This document shows positions 1 to 8,948 of a DNA stretch of 36,251 nt, one piece after another; the stretch's first letter is position 1, and each line of letters begins with the position of its first letter. The notes under the pieces are model-generated. The model did no database searches, was not told the origin of the DNA, and saw nothing but the letters and a program-made list of their open reading frames with translations. The stretch is taken from assembly GCA_016190665.1 (NCBI GenBank), contig JACPQD010000099.1, positions 1 to 36,251 of the forward strand. The letters are read 5' to 3'. Origin of the DNA: Chloroflexota bacterium (GTDB taxonomy: Bacteria > Chloroflexota > Dehalococcoidia > JACPQD01). The position numbers and the translations under genes were made by a program.

Positions 1-1
1 G

Positions 2-298
2 GTCTATGCCACGGCAGGAGCGCCCCTCACCCTCAACCTGAGGGGGCCGGACTTCCTGGACCTGCCGCCGTCCCTTCCGTTGCCGGCGGGATGGAGCATG
101 ATCGGCTTCACCTCGCGGTCGGCCTCGATGACGGTGGACACGTACCTGTCGACGCTCTCGGGGAGCTGGAACATTCTGCACCGCATGGGCCCCTCCGGAT
201 GGGAGACAGCGCGGCCGGGGGGCGTGGGCTTCCCGTCCATGGAGCAAGGAAAGGGCTACTGGATCAACCTGAGGACGGCAGCTACCCTCTTCCCGTAA
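2..298 (+). CDS. C-terminal end of a secreted/surface protein (5' truncated)
   Basis: An open frame runs in from the left edge and stops with TAA at 296-298, giving the last 98 residues. It has the pattern PAGWSMIGFTS, then a short variable stretch with LSGSW, then GFPSMEQGKGYWINL near the end. This Gly-Trp ... GKGYWI pattern is typical of a C-terminal beta-rich module found in large extracellular proteins. That recognition is from memory of the pattern and not from a search. The N terminus and any signal peptide lie outside the window. The internal ATG at 80 is not a credible start, because the frame is open and protein-like upstream of it. Confidence 0.6.
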   Translation, partial: VYATAGAPLTLNLRGPDFLDLPPSLPLPAGWSMIGFTSRSASMTVDTYLSTLSGSWNILHRMGPSGWETARPGGVGFPSMEQGKGYWINLRTAATLFP

Positions 299-311
299 GA
301 CCTGACGCCTG

Positions 312-377
312 GACCTCCGAGGTCTTAGAGACCTCGGAGGTCTCATGGGATGTTTGTCCTGAGACCGCAGCGGTCTC
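312..377. repeat. Nested palindromic repeats between convergent genes
   Basis: Two hairpins lie between the + strand gene ending at 298 and the - strand gene ending at 423. The first has perfect 14-bp arms (312-325 and 329-342) around a 3-nt TAG loop. Each arm is itself nearly palindromic (GACCTC-C-GAGGTC). The second, GAGACCGCAGCGGTCTC (361-377), has 8-bp arms around one base. They may also serve as bidirectional terminators. A related double palindrome sits at 11564-11596, so this looks like a dispersed REPIN-like family. Confidence 0.7.
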
Positions 378-422
378 TAGTGTGTGCCCCTGGGGGTCCG
401 GACGTGCGGCCACGGAGCGCTT

Positions 423-3365
423 CTACCGCTCGTCGCCTCGGCGTCGCAGGCCGCACGCTGCGGCCACAAGCAGAACAAGCGCTGCACCCAGGCTGACAGC
501 CGCTCCCAGCTTGAGGCTGGGCGGGTCGTAGATGAACTCCACCCGGTGGCGGCCGGCACTCAGAGGCACGCCCCGGAAGAGATAGTCGGCCCGATACACC
601 TTCCGTGGCTCGCCGTCCACCAGGACCGTCCACCCGGGATAATAGGAGTCGCTGAGCACCAGGAGTCCTTCGGACGCCGGCTCCGCTTCCACGGTCGCCC
701 GCGTCGGCGAATAGAAGGTTATCTTCGCCGGCGTCCCCGGTTCCCCTGGCCCTATCGCGGCGCCCCGCAGCTCGGGAATCTCCTCCTCCACCACGGCCGT
801 CCTGGTTACGTCTATATCGCCCTGGGCCATCTCGCCCAGTGTCCTCGGGTCTGACGGCACAACCTTCACGGAGTTTACGATGAAGGCGCGGGGCAGCGGC
901 GTTGGGTTCTCGTAGATGACCGTCTCCTCGTCTTCGTACACTTTGACGTACTTCGCGCTGGCGGGGACCTGGGTGACTGTCTTTCCGTCGAAGAGGCTCA
1001 CGCCGTAGAGCTGTATTCTGCCTTTTGCATGGACGTAGCGGAAATCCAGGCGGGTCACCTTCACCGGCGCGCTGAGGGACAGCTCCGCAAAGTAGAGGTT
1101 GACGTCTTGAGGCCTGTTCAGATGGTCAGCGCCCGGAAGAGTGAGAGCGACGGGCGCTTTTCTATGTCTCACCTTGGGGCGCACGTCGTCTCGGTCGTAA
1201 GCCAGCTCAGAAAGATGTTGCCCGGCGCGCATCTTGACGATCTGGCTCTCGCCGCCCTCGCCGCGAACCACTATCTCGGCCACTTCCTCGCCCTGCTGAA
1301 TGTCCAGCGCCCTGCCCAGTGTGGCCACTACCCGCAAAGAAGTGGCCCTGGTGGGCTGTATCATAAAGGAAGCGCGGGAATTGGGATTCAGGCTGCTCCC
1401 GGAGGCCAGGGTCCTCTCCGGGTCCACGCGCACTCCGTCTATTTGGTGACCGCTGGGGCGTGGCGGGCGTCGTGGGTCGGACTTCTTGGGCTCGATGACG
1501 TAGCGGATGCCCGCCAGGTCCAGGAGCGCCTTATTCCCCTGGGCCAGCCACCACTCATACTCCCGATGCCGGTCGGGCTCGAGGGAGCTGTAGCCGGAGA
1601 AGACGGGAACGCCCCGGGGAAGGAGACGGTTCGGCTCCAGCGAGGAAAGGCCGGGCATATTATAGACGCGTCCGGAACCCTCCCCTGAAAGAATTGAAGG
1701 GAAGGAGACAGCGCCGGAGACGTCCGGGGATTCCAGAGTCGTGGACGGGTGAAAGGCCTGGCCGTAGGGTAGGAGGTCGACAGCGATAATAGCGAGGAGG
1801 AGACCCGCCCCGAGGCGCGGCGACCTCTTGAACCCGAGCCACAGCAGGAGAAGGGCGCCCGCCAGGAGGGCGAAGGCGGCGAGGGTCCGGGTATTGCCCA
1901 GGTCAGCGGAATAAAGCAGGCCGTCGTAGACCTGTTCCGCGGTGACTCTCAAAGGATTGTCGAAAAGCTTCAAATAGGACCAGCTTATGAAACGCAGCGC
2001 ATCGCTCTTGTTTCCCGCCAGCCACTCCGCGTCGACGCGCATAGTAAAGAGCAGCCAGAGGGCGAAGGCGCCCCACGCCGCTAGATAGCCATAGTAGGGC
2101 CAGCGGTCCCGGCTCGACCCAGTCCGTTGGTCCACTTGCGCCATGACCCAGCGCGCCCCGAAGGCGGCCAGCATGGCCGCGCCAAAAAGGAAGAGGAAGG
2201 TGAACCGCCCCGGCGCTCGGATGGTGGAGAAGCCGGGCAGGTGCCACAGGAGCCAGTGCAGCGGCAGCGGAGAGTAGGGGCCAAGGGAGTAGGCCAGTCC
2301 CGTCACCGCTATCACGGCAAAGACCAGGACATATCGATTCCTGACGAAGAGGGCGCCGACTCCCGCCAGGATGAGGGGAGCGATGCCTATGTAGATGGTG
2401 GGTTCCCAGGCTCCCCAGATAGACCAGGAGGAGCCGTCCGCCGAGCGGAAGAAGTAGGGGAAGATCAGCGAGATAAGGTCGAAGACGGTGCTGGAATACG
2501 TGGAGGCGAAGCGGTAGTCGGCGCTCACGCTTCGGAAGGAGAAGGCGGAGAGCTCGTAGAGCGGCACGAGTTGTACCGCCGCCAGGGAAACGCCGACGAC
2601 GGGAATGACGATCAGCACCCGGGCCAGGAGAAGCGAACGTCGCGCAAAGCTGCCGAGTCGGCTCGCCGCGGGGTCCCCGACCCCTGGGGCTAACGGCCAG
2701 GCGAAGATTCGGAGACAGGCGTAAATAGACAAGGCCAAGAGCGTCATGATAACCGGCTGGACGTGCACGGCCAGCAACTGGACAGCCAGCACTACGCCCG
2801 CGCCTGCCAGATAAGCGTCTCGTCTGACCCCCGAGGAGCGCACGGCCTTCTCAATGCACAGAAGTATCACGGGCAGCCATATGGCGCCGCTGGTCAGGTT
2901 GGCGTGGTGCATCTGGGCGATCAGGAAGCTGCCGAAGGCGAAGACCATGGCCGCTACGAGAGCGCCCAGCCGTCCCGTATCCAGAACTCGGGCGAAGGCA
3001 TACATGAAGGCGGCGGCGAGGAAGAACCGGACCACGGTCAGGAGGGCGAAGGCCTGCGCTGCAGGGAGAAGAAACATGGCGGCCAGATTCAGGGGATAGA
3101 GCATGCCCACCTCGCCGTCAGCGAAAAGGGGGAAGCCGGCGAGGATGTCGGGCGTCCAGATGAGCGGGTAGATGCCCTGTCTGAGGTATCCCTGCGCCGT
3201 GGCGAAGATTGGGTAATAAAAGTTCAGCGTATCGGCTTCGAAGTAATGCAGGCCGCGCCAGATCGTGTCCTTGAAGAGATAGAGCGTCGCCGCCAGCAGG
3301 AACGCCAGGGCAAAAGCGTCTGGAAGCCAGGGCTGCCGTGTCCACCGCTCGATTTCGTGTTTCAC
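423..3365 (-). CDS. YfhO-family integral membrane protein (putative glycosyltransferase-like)
   Basis: The 980-aa protein has a long polytopic N-terminal half (first membrane segment about residues 15-31, about a dozen hydrophobic helices to about 545), a large soluble domain, and a last helix at about 950-970 followed by a basic tail. The N-terminal motif ADTLNFYYP ... PLIWTPDILAGFPLFADGE resembles the membrane domain of the bacterial YfhO family, which is linked to glycosylation of lipoteichoic acid or related cell-surface polymers. The C-terminal segment SDSYYPGWTVLVDGEP is also typical of that family. The start is GTG at 3365; no strong ribosome site is visible, only GAGGGG about 15 nt upstream. 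It lies 69 bp downstream of the MFS gene on the same strand and may be co-transcribed. The donor and acceptor substrates cannot be told from the sequence. Confidence 0.82.
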   Translation of the reverse strand: MKHEIERWTRQPWLPDAFALAFLLAATLYLFKDTIWRGLHYFEADTLNFYYPIFATAQGYLRQGIYPLIWTPDILAGFPLFADGEVGMLYPLNLAAMFLLPAAQAFALLTVVRFFLAAAFMYAFARVLDTGRLGALVAAMVFAFGSFLIAQMHHANLTSGAIWLPVILLCIEKAVRSSGVRRDAYLAGAGVVLAVQLLAVHVQPVIMTLLALSIYACLRIFAWPLAPGVGDPAASRLGSFARRSLLLARVLIVIPVVGVSLAAVQLVPLYELSAFSFRSVSADYRFASTYSSTVFDLISLIFPYFFRSADGSSWSIWGAWEPTIYIGIAPLILAGVGALFVRNRYVLVFAVIAVTGLAYSLGPYSPLPLHWLLWHLPGFSTIRAPGRFTFLFLFGAAMLAAFGARWVMAQVDQRTGSSRDRWPYYGYLAAWGAFALWLLFTMRVDAEWLAGNKSDALRFISWSYLKLFDNPLRVTAEQVYDGLLYSADLGNTRTLAAFALLAGALLLLWLGFKRSPRLGAGLLLAIIAVDLLPYGQAFHPSTTLESPDVSGAVSFPSILSGEGSGRVYNMPGLSSLEPNRLLPRGVPVFSGYSSLEPDRHREYEWWLAQGNKALLDLAGIRYVIEPKKSDPRRPPRPSGHQIDGVRVDPERTLASGSSLNPNSRASFMIQPTRATSLRVVATLGRALDIQQGEEVAEIVVRGEGGESQIVKMRAGQHLSELAYDRDDVRPKVRHRKAPVALTLPGADHLNRPQDVNLYFAELSLSAPVKVTRLDFRYVHAKGRIQLYGVSLFDGKTVTQVPASAKYVKVYEDEETVIYENPTPLPRAFIVNSVKVVPSDPRTLGEMAQGDIDVTRTAVVEEEIPELRGAAIGPGEPGTPAKITFYSPTRATVEAEPASEGLLVLSDSYYPGWTVLVDGEPRKVYRADYLFRGVPLSAGRHRVEFIYDPPSLKLGAAVSLGAALVLLVAAACGLRRRGDER

Positions 3366-3434
3366 TGGTGCGAGGCTAATCCCCTCTGTTATCAGATTGG
3401 GATATGAATAGACGTGGTGGACGAGGTGGACGTC

Positions 3435-4712
3435 TCATTGGCCTGAGGCTGATCCCCTCCGTTGTCGGGGCGGCACGGCGATAAGGATCAAGAGGAAGGC
3501 CGCGACGTAAGGAAGGGTCAGAATCCAGAAGGCGGGGCGATAGCTGCCCGTTACATCGAAGACCCATCCGGCGAAGGTGGGCCCGACAGCCGAGATGACC
3601 GCCGCGATCAGGGTCATCGTCCCTTGCGTGACCCCAAAAGCTCTCCTGCCATAGTATTCGCGCTGCAACGCGACCCTTATGGGCATCTGGCCCCCATTGC
3701 CGGGGGAGAAGAGGAGAATAGACAGTGCGAGAAGCCACAAGCTGTCAATGGCGGCGAAAACCGCCGTGCCCAGAAACTGCAAAGCGAAGCAAGCGGCCAT
3801 GACGAATCGCTTGGTGAATATGTCGCCCAGCCAGCCAAAACCCAGCCGTCCCACCGTGCTGACCATGGTCATGGCGGTCAGACCCACAGCGGCTATCTCC
3901 GCTGAGATGCCGATGCTGACCAGATAGGGAATGGTGTGAATAATGACCGCATGGAAGGAGAGCCCGGTGATGCCGTGGGCAACGGTGATGCACCAGAAGG
4001 ACCGGGAGCGGAGGGCCTCCCGCACCGTAAATTCGCCCTCTTCGGACGCTGGTGCAGAGGTTCCGGCTTTGGGTGGAGCAGACTCTTGCTCGTCCCCTAT
4101 GCGACCTTCGCAGTCAGGCAGATAGCCGCAGTCCTCGGGCCGGCGCCGAATAACGAAAATGGAGGGCAGGCAGATGGCCACCAGCCCCAAGCCGATGATA
4201 ACTGAAGCGACTCGCCACCCAAAGTCGTCGATGAGCCAGACAATGACGGGTATCACTATCCCGGCCACCCCGTAACCCGCCTGAAGAATGCCCATGGCCA
4301 CGCCGGACTTCTTCCTGAACCAGTTGGCCACCGTGGTAACCATGGGCATGAAGAAGCCGAGGCCGTTCCCAGTAGCCATGAAGAGGAGCACCACGTAGAA
4401 GGCAAGAAGGGAGTTGATGAGGCTGAAGAGGATGAAGCCGGAGGCGAAGATCGCCAGGCCAACCAGCATCACCTTCCGAGGGCCGAATCTGTCGGTAAGG
4501 TAGCCGCTGAGGGGGGCTTCGACGCTGCCCTCAAGGCGGGAGAGGCTGAGGCCAAGCGAAAGCTCCGCGCGCGTCCACCCGAATTCTCTGGTGAGGGGGA
4601 GGATGAAGGCGCCGAAGCCGTAAGTCCAGACGCCACCGCTGACAATGGCAATGACATGCATGACGAGGACCATCCACCATCCATAGGAGAGGCGGAGCGT
4701 CCTCTTGGCCAT
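3435..4712 (-). CDS. MFS transporter, OFA (oxalate/formate antiporter-like) type
   Basis: A 12-helix major facilitator protein of about 425 aa. The first helix follows YGWWMV. The loop between helices 2 and 3 carries the MFS signature GYLTDRFGPRKV, and a central cytoplasmic loop separates the two six-helix halves. The GWTRAELSLGLS and WFRKKSGVAMGI segments are typical of the OFA/monocarboxylate-porter-like branch, so a small carboxylate is a likely substrate; this is inferred from family only. The frame can be extended to a GTG at 4736, but there AAGGA touches the start codon. The ATG at 4712 gives the usual N terminus, although it too lacks a good ribosome site. A consensus promoter lies at 4809-4837. 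Confidence 0.8.
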   Translation of the reverse strand: MAKRTLRLSYGWWMVLVMHVIAIVSGGVWTYGFGAFILPLTREFGWTRAELSLGLSLSRLEGSVEAPLSGYLTDRFGPRKVMLVGLAIFASGFILFSLINSLLAFYVVLLFMATGNGLGFFMPMVTTVANWFRKKSGVAMGILQAGYGVAGIVIPVIVWLIDDFGWRVASVIIGLGLVAICLPSIFVIRRRPEDCGYLPDCEGRIGDEQESAPPKAGTSAPASEEGEFTVREALRSRSFWCITVAHGITGLSFHAVIIHTIPYLVSIGISAEIAAVGLTAMTMVSTVGRLGFGWLGDIFTKRFVMAACFALQFLGTAVFAAIDSLWLLALSILLFSPGNGGQMPIRVALQREYYGRRAFGVTQGTMTLIAAVISAVGPTFAGWVFDVTGSYRPAFWILTLPYVAAFLLILIAVPPRQRRGSASGQ

Positions 4713-4808
4713 AATGAGCGCTTGCAGCCCTGGCACTCCTTATCTTCGATCCGCTGATATGGGTCCAACACCGCTGACGGCGAAGTGTGGATCACCGGAG
4801 TCTGCGCA

Positions 4809-4837
4809 ATTATACGGGAGTGGAAGCTGGGTGTCAA
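4809..4837 (-). promoter_or_regulatory. Sigma-70-type promoter for the MFS gene
   Basis: On the minus strand a perfect TTGACA (4837-4832) is followed after 17 nt by a perfect TATAAT (4814-4809). It leaves a leader of roughly 65-90 nt before the MFS start, depending on which start codon is used. Confidence 0.8.
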
Positions 4838-4907
4838 ACGAGGGGGTCGGGGGTTGGGGGACAGGGGATGGACTATGGCTCCGCGCTTGCCCGTCAGCGC
4901 CGTCAAT

Positions 4908-4937
4908 TTGACCGGTGGATGCCAGCGACGGTAGAAT
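4908..4937 (+). promoter_or_regulatory. Putative promoter of the small membrane protein
   Basis: TTGACC (4908-4913) and TAGAAT (4932-4937) are spaced by 18 nt, and the start codon follows 16 nt after the -10 box. Confidence 0.55.
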
Positions 4938-4953
4938 TCATTAAGGGCTTCAT

Positions 4954-5238
4954 ATGTTCGAGTTCTCCTTTTCAGGCCTCATAATCGTTTTCCACGTCGC
5001 GATGGCGGTCCGCTTTCTCGCGGTCCGGGCTATGCCGCTGTTCGTGCCGCAAGGGCGGGTCAAAGTGGTGGCCCTGGGCACAGTGGGGGGACTCGTGGGC
5101 AGCGCTCTAGGTGGGCTGGTGGGCCTGGGGCCTCACGTGTCTACGGTCCACCTGGGGGGCGCCGCTATCGGTAGCCTGCTGATTATGCTTCTTGCGGGGA
5201 TATGGCCCTTTTTGAGAATAATGGTGGGCAGAGGGTAG
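4954..5238 (+). CDS. Small membrane protein (resembles GlsB/YeaQ transglycosylase-associated proteins)
   Basis: A 94-aa protein that is almost entirely hydrophobic: a first helix at about 5-25, a glycine-rich stretch LGTVGGLVGSALGGLVGLG at about 42-60, and a third helix at about 68-90 ending in a basic tail. The Gly-rich middle followed by a short polar loop and a last helix resembles the small YeaQ/YmgE membrane proteins, whose biochemical role is poorly defined. AAGGG lies about 7 nt before the ATG and a promoter lies at 4908-4937. The gene is convergent with mfd, with only 7 bp between the stop codons. The family assignment is tentative, but the gene call is reasonable. Confidence 0.6.
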   Translation: MFEFSFSGLIIVFHVAMAVRFLAVRAMPLFVPQGRVKVVALGTVGGLVGSALGGLVGLGPHVSTVHLGGAAIGSLLIMLLAGIWPFLRIMVGRG

Positions 5239-5245
5239 TCAAACC

Positions 5246-8200
5246 TCAGACCGCCATGGCGGCCACAAGTTGCTCCAACCCCTCTCGCCAGCGCGGCCCC
5301 AAACGTCTCCGCTCCAGGCGCACCTGAGTGTGGCCGATCCTGACGGCGTCCCGGGGCAAATCCTTCGGCACCGCCAGATGATGCACTTGCGTCCCCTCCA
5401 GCGCTTTCAGGACGAGCACCCCATCCTCCTGGGCTACGCTTCGCAGGCGGGCCCGCGCGGCCAGCGCCTTCAATTTCACCACGTAGAGCAAGTCTTTCAC
5501 TGACTCAGGCGCCTCGCCGAACCGGTCTCTGAGTTCCTGGGCGATCTCCTCCACCCCTTCCACCGAGTCTATCCTGGAGAGCCGTTGGTACAGAGCGAGA
5601 CGCGTCCCCGTTTCGGCGACGTAAGACTCCGGAATGTGAGCCGGAAGGGGCAGGTCGACGGTCGCCGAAGGTGCCTTCGCCGGCGGACGGGGCTGGGCGC
5701 CACGCTGCTGGCTTCTGAGCCGCTCCACCGCCTCGGCCAGCATCTGACAGTAAAGGGTAAAGCCCACCGAGCCTATCTGCCCGCTCTGCTCGGCGCCCAG
5801 GAGATTGCCCGCGCCGCGAATCTCCAGGTCCTTCAGGGCGATGCGGAATCCGGCTCCCAGCTCCTGCGTCTCGAAGAGCGTGCGCAGTCGCTGTCGTGCC
5901 GTATCGGTCAGGCGCTTTCCGCGCGCATGAAACAGATAAGCGTAGGCCCGGTTGGTCCCCCGACCCACACGCCCGCGAAGCTGGTAAAGCTGGGCCAGTC
6001 CGAACTGATCGGCGTGGTTGATGATGATCGTGTTAACATTGGGCATGTCGAGGCCGGATTCGATTATCACCGTACACACCAGAACGTCCACGCGTCCCTG
6101 GCTGAAGTCCAGCATCACTTTCTCCAGTTGCTCCTCAGGCATCTGGCCGTGGGCCACGGCGATTCTGGCCTCAGGCGCCAGACTCCTCAGTTGCTCCGCC
6201 ACGTAGCGGATGCTCTGGACGCGGTTATGGACGAAGAAGACCTGACCATCTCGCTCCAGCTCCCGCAGAATCGCCTCGCGCACAGTCCGGTCGTCATAAT
6301 CAGCCACATAGGTCTTGACGGGCAGGCGCTCCTCCGGGGGGGTCTCCATCGTGCTCATGTCGCGCAGACCTGAGAGGGACATGTAGAGCGTCCGGGGTAT
6401 GGGCGTCGCCGACAGGGTGAGGACATCGACCTCGCTCCGTAGCCTTTTCAACCGCTCTTTGTGCCCGACGCCGAAGCGCTGCTCCTCATCGATGACAACC
6501 AGGCCGAGGTTCTTGAAGAGGACATCCTTCTGGAGGAGCCGATGCGTGCCGATGCAGATATCGACGGAGCCGTCTTTAAGGCCTTCGACGACGCGTTGCT
6601 GCTCTTTCTCGGATCGGAAGCGGCTCAGGACCTCCACCGTCACCGGGAAAGCCGCCAGACGCTGGCCGAAGGTGGCGAGGTGCTGCTCGGCGAGGACGGT
6701 CGTGGGGACGAGGACCGCCACCTGCATGCCGTTCATCACTGCCTTGAAGGCCGCCCTCAAGGCAACTTCCGTCTTGCCGTAGCCTACGTCCCCACAGACG
6801 AGGCGGTCCATGGGCCTGGCTCTCTCCATGTCCTCCTTCACGTCAGCCACGGCCTGGAGCTGGTCCGGAGTCTCTTCATAGGGGAAGGACGCTTCCAGCT
6901 CCTGCTGCCACGGGGTGTCCGGCGGCGAGGCGATGCCGGGGGATGCTTCCCGTACGGCGTATATGGCCAGGAGCTCTTCCGCGAGCCTGTCCACGGACTC
7001 CCTCACTCTACGCCTGATGCGCGACCACTCTTGAGTGCCCAGCCGGCTCAGGGCAGGAGCATAGGTGCTCGAGGCGATGTAGCGAGAAACACGGTCGATC
7101 TGCTCACTGGGAACGTAGAGTTTATCCCCAGCGGCGTACTCCAGAAACAGATATTCCCGCAGCACGCCGTCTGTCGCCACCGTCACCATGCCGCCGAAAC
7201 GGGCAATGCCATGGTCTACGTGGACCACCAGGTCCCCTGTCCTGAGGTCGAGCAGGTCTTCGTAGTGGCGTCGCCGACCCTTCGGCGGACGGCGCTGCTT
7301 AGTAAGGCCGAAGAGCTCCTTGTCTGTCAGCAAGGTGGCCCATTTCAGCGACCAGCCTTCGTCCAGTGAGCCATGCACCAGCGACACCGAGCCGGCAGGC
7401 GGAAGTTCAAGAAGATCCCCCCTGGGAGAGACGGTGATTCCGCCTTCTTCGAACAGCTCGGCCAGGCGGCTGGCCTGTTGAGAGACGATAATGAGCCGTC
7501 TGCCCTCGCGCATGGCCGCCTTGGCGGCGCCCACAGTTTGCGGCAGTTTCCCCCAGAAGGCTGGCGCCGGGGAGAAAGGCAACTGGTAGAAACGCTGGCC
7601 CGGCTCCTCGAGTCCCCAACGGGAGAGCGCGAGCCGGGAGCGGCATCTTTCCAGCCTTGGCGCCAGCTCCGGCCACGAGAAGCACGGCGAGGGAAAGCCC
7701 GGGGGCAGTTCACCCCGCTCGATGGCGCCGCCACGAAGCTCTTGCGCCTCGAGGCCCAGCGCCTCCAGGGCGCTGGAGACTTCCTTCGGTTCGTCCAGCA
7801 CCAGCAAAGCCTCCGGCGGAAGGTGCTCCAGGATGGACGTATTATTGAACAGCGCGGAATACAGCTCGAAGCCATCGAAGGGCTGGCTTTCCAGGAGCAT
7901 GAGCACGTCTCTCTCCACCCGCTCCGTTAACTCGTTAACGCCTTCGGGCAGATGCAGTTGCTCAAAGACCCTGGCCGATGTGGCGTCCGCCGGTACCACC
8001 AGCTCTCTGGGCGCAACCACGGTCACAGAGTCCACCAGCTTCATCGAGCGTTGCGTCTCCGGGTCGAAGAGCCGGAGGCTCTCAATCTGGTCGCCGAAGA
8101 ACTCTATGCGGGCAGGGAGATCAGCGTGAGGCGGGTAAATGTCCAGGATGCCCCCGCGCCGCGATACCGCGCCGGGCAGCTCCACGGTCTGCTCCACCCG

Positions 8201-8722
8201 GTAGCCCAGGGCCACCCACCGCCGGAAGAGGCGGTCCGGGCTGATCTGCTCTCCCTGACGCAAGACATGGCCGGCAGCAGCGAAGTCACCGGGGGAGATG
8301 GTCTTCTGGGCGACGGCATGGGCGGAGGCGACGATGAAGGGCCCTGCCCTGAGCGAAGCCGAAGGGGGCTTGCCTCCGGCGCTCGACTGGTCCAGAAGGG
8401 TCAGCACCTTCAGCCTCTGGCGCACTGTGCCCGCATCCGAGGAAATGCGTTCGTAGGGCAAGGCGTCGGGCTCAGGGAACAGCTCTACAGGGCACGCGCA
8501 CCAGGATGCCAGCTCCTCCCGGAGGCGCCTGGCCGCCTCCGCGTGGGCGACCACCACGATGACGGGGCGGCGCAGATCGCCATGAAGTGAGGCCAACAGT
8601 CCTGGCTTCGCCGCTTCAAGGACGGCCGCGTGGGTCTCGCCCTCGCCCTGGCGGAGGTCTCCGACCAGGTCACTGTAGGGCCGGAGGTTCTGAATTATGG
8701 GGAGCAGCCCGGAAACGTTCAA
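5246..8722 (-). CDS. mfd: Transcription-repair coupling factor Mfd
   Basis: The 1158-aa protein has the full Mfd length. It removes RNA polymerase stalled at DNA lesions and recruits UvrA. The N-terminal UvrB-like region spans about 1-350. The RNA-polymerase-interacting CarD-like domain starts at about 494 (RTGDLVVHVDHGIARFGG). The RecG-like translocase follows, with Walker A GDVGYGKT (644-651) and DEEQ (745-748), and a C-terminal TRCF domain ends the protein. The start is TTG at 8722, with GGAGAG a few bases upstream. Residues 118-128 (KPPSASLRAGP) are encoded by a copy of a dispersed 20-bp quasi-palindrome (8347-8366) and look like an insertion before the strand PFIVASAHAV. The frame is intact, so the protein is probably functional. 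Confidence 0.97.
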   Translation of the reverse strand: MNVSGLLPIIQNLRPYSDLVGDLRQGEGETHAAVLEAAKPGLLASLHGDLRRPVIVVVAHAEAARRLREELASWCACPVELFPEPDALPYERISSDAGTVRQRLKVLTLLDQSSAGGKPPSASLRAGPFIVASAHAVAQKTISPGDFAAAGHVLRQGEQISPDRLFRRWVALGYRVEQTVELPGAVSRRGGILDIYPPHADLPARIEFFGDQIESLRLFDPETQRSMKLVDSVTVVAPRELVVPADATSARVFEQLHLPEGVNELTERVERDVLMLLESQPFDGFELYSALFNNTSILEHLPPEALLVLDEPKEVSSALEALGLEAQELRGGAIERGELPPGFPSPCFSWPELAPRLERCRSRLALSRWGLEEPGQRFYQLPFSPAPAFWGKLPQTVGAAKAAMREGRRLIIVSQQASRLAELFEEGGITVSPRGDLLELPPAGSVSLVHGSLDEGWSLKWATLLTDKELFGLTKQRRPPKGRRRHYEDLLDLRTGDLVVHVDHGIARFGGMVTVATDGVLREYLFLEYAAGDKLYVPSEQIDRVSRYIASSTYAPALSRLGTQEWSRIRRRVRESVDRLAEELLAIYAVREASPGIASPPDTPWQQELEASFPYEETPDQLQAVADVKEDMERARPMDRLVCGDVGYGKTEVALRAAFKAVMNGMQVAVLVPTTVLAEQHLATFGQRLAAFPVTVEVLSRFRSEKEQQRVVEGLKDGSVDICIGTHRLLQKDVLFKNLGLVVIDEEQRFGVGHKERLKRLRSEVDVLTLSATPIPRTLYMSLSGLRDMSTMETPPEERLPVKTYVADYDDRTVREAILRELERDGQVFFVHNRVQSIRYVAEQLRSLAPEARIAVAHGQMPEEQLEKVMLDFSQGRVDVLVCTVIIESGLDMPNVNTIIINHADQFGLAQLYQLRGRVGRGTNRAYAYLFHARGKRLTDTARQRLRTLFETQELGAGFRIALKDLEIRGAGNLLGAEQSGQIGSVGFTLYCQMLAEAVERLRSQQRGAQPRPPAKAPSATVDLPLPAHIPESYVAETGTRLALYQRLSRIDSVEGVEEIAQELRDRFGEAPESVKDLLYVVKLKALAARARLRSVAQEDGVLVLKALEGTQVHHLAVPKDLPRDAVRIGHTQVRLERRRLGPRWREGLEQLVAAMAV
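8347..8366. repeat. Dispersed 20-bp quasi-palindrome inside mfd
   Basis: CCCTGAGCGAAGCCGAAGGG lies in frame within mfd. The same general form (CCTGA ... AAGG or TCAGG) occurs in intergenic DNA at 8901-8919, 11382-11400, 28854-28872 and 31785-31803, which supports a mobile or spreading short repeat. Confidence 0.7.
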
Positions 8723-8743
8723 CTTGACTCTCCGAACACCTAG

Positions 8744-8769
8744 AGGGGTAGCTGGACACAGCTACCCCT
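8744..8769. other. Stem-loop in the mfd 5' leader
   Basis: AGGGGTAGCT (8744-8753) and AGCTACCCCT (8760-8769) form a perfect 10-bp stem with a 6-nt loop. It lies between the mfd promoter and start codon, so it would be in the mRNA leader. No U-run follows on either strand, so it is not a typical terminator. Confidence 0.6.
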
Positions 8770-8778
8770 TGCGAGAAG

Positions 8779-8808
8779 AGTATAGCACGGTCTGCAGGCG
8801 AGCCGCAA
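8779..8808 (-). promoter_or_regulatory. Putative mfd promoter (extended -10)
   Basis: On the minus strand TTGCGG (8808-8803) is followed after 18 nt by TATACT (8784-8779), preceded by TGC, an extended -10 arrangement. Confidence 0.55.
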
Positions 8809-8900
8809 TGCCTGGACGGCCCGCGGTTGCGCTGGACAGCGGCCGCCCTTTATGTTAGTATTACTATTGTTGAACGTCAGAGGAAGTTCGTATTCTTTCA

Positions 8901-8919
8901 TCCTGAATGAACTTCAGGA
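8901..8919. repeat. Dispersed 19-bp quasi-palindrome in the rpsT leader
   Basis: TCCTGAATGAACTTCAGGA, with TCCTGA/TCAGGA arms. It differs at two internal positions from the copy at 11382-11400. Confidence 0.6.
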
Positions 8920-8948
8920 CTTATCAGGCAATTCTGGAGGTAGAGGGT

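Noticed and set aside
8744..8769. Terminator or attenuator ahead of mfd
   Set aside because: The stem is perfect, but neither strand has a following U-run and no leader peptide or alternative pairing is evident; kept only as a stem-loop.
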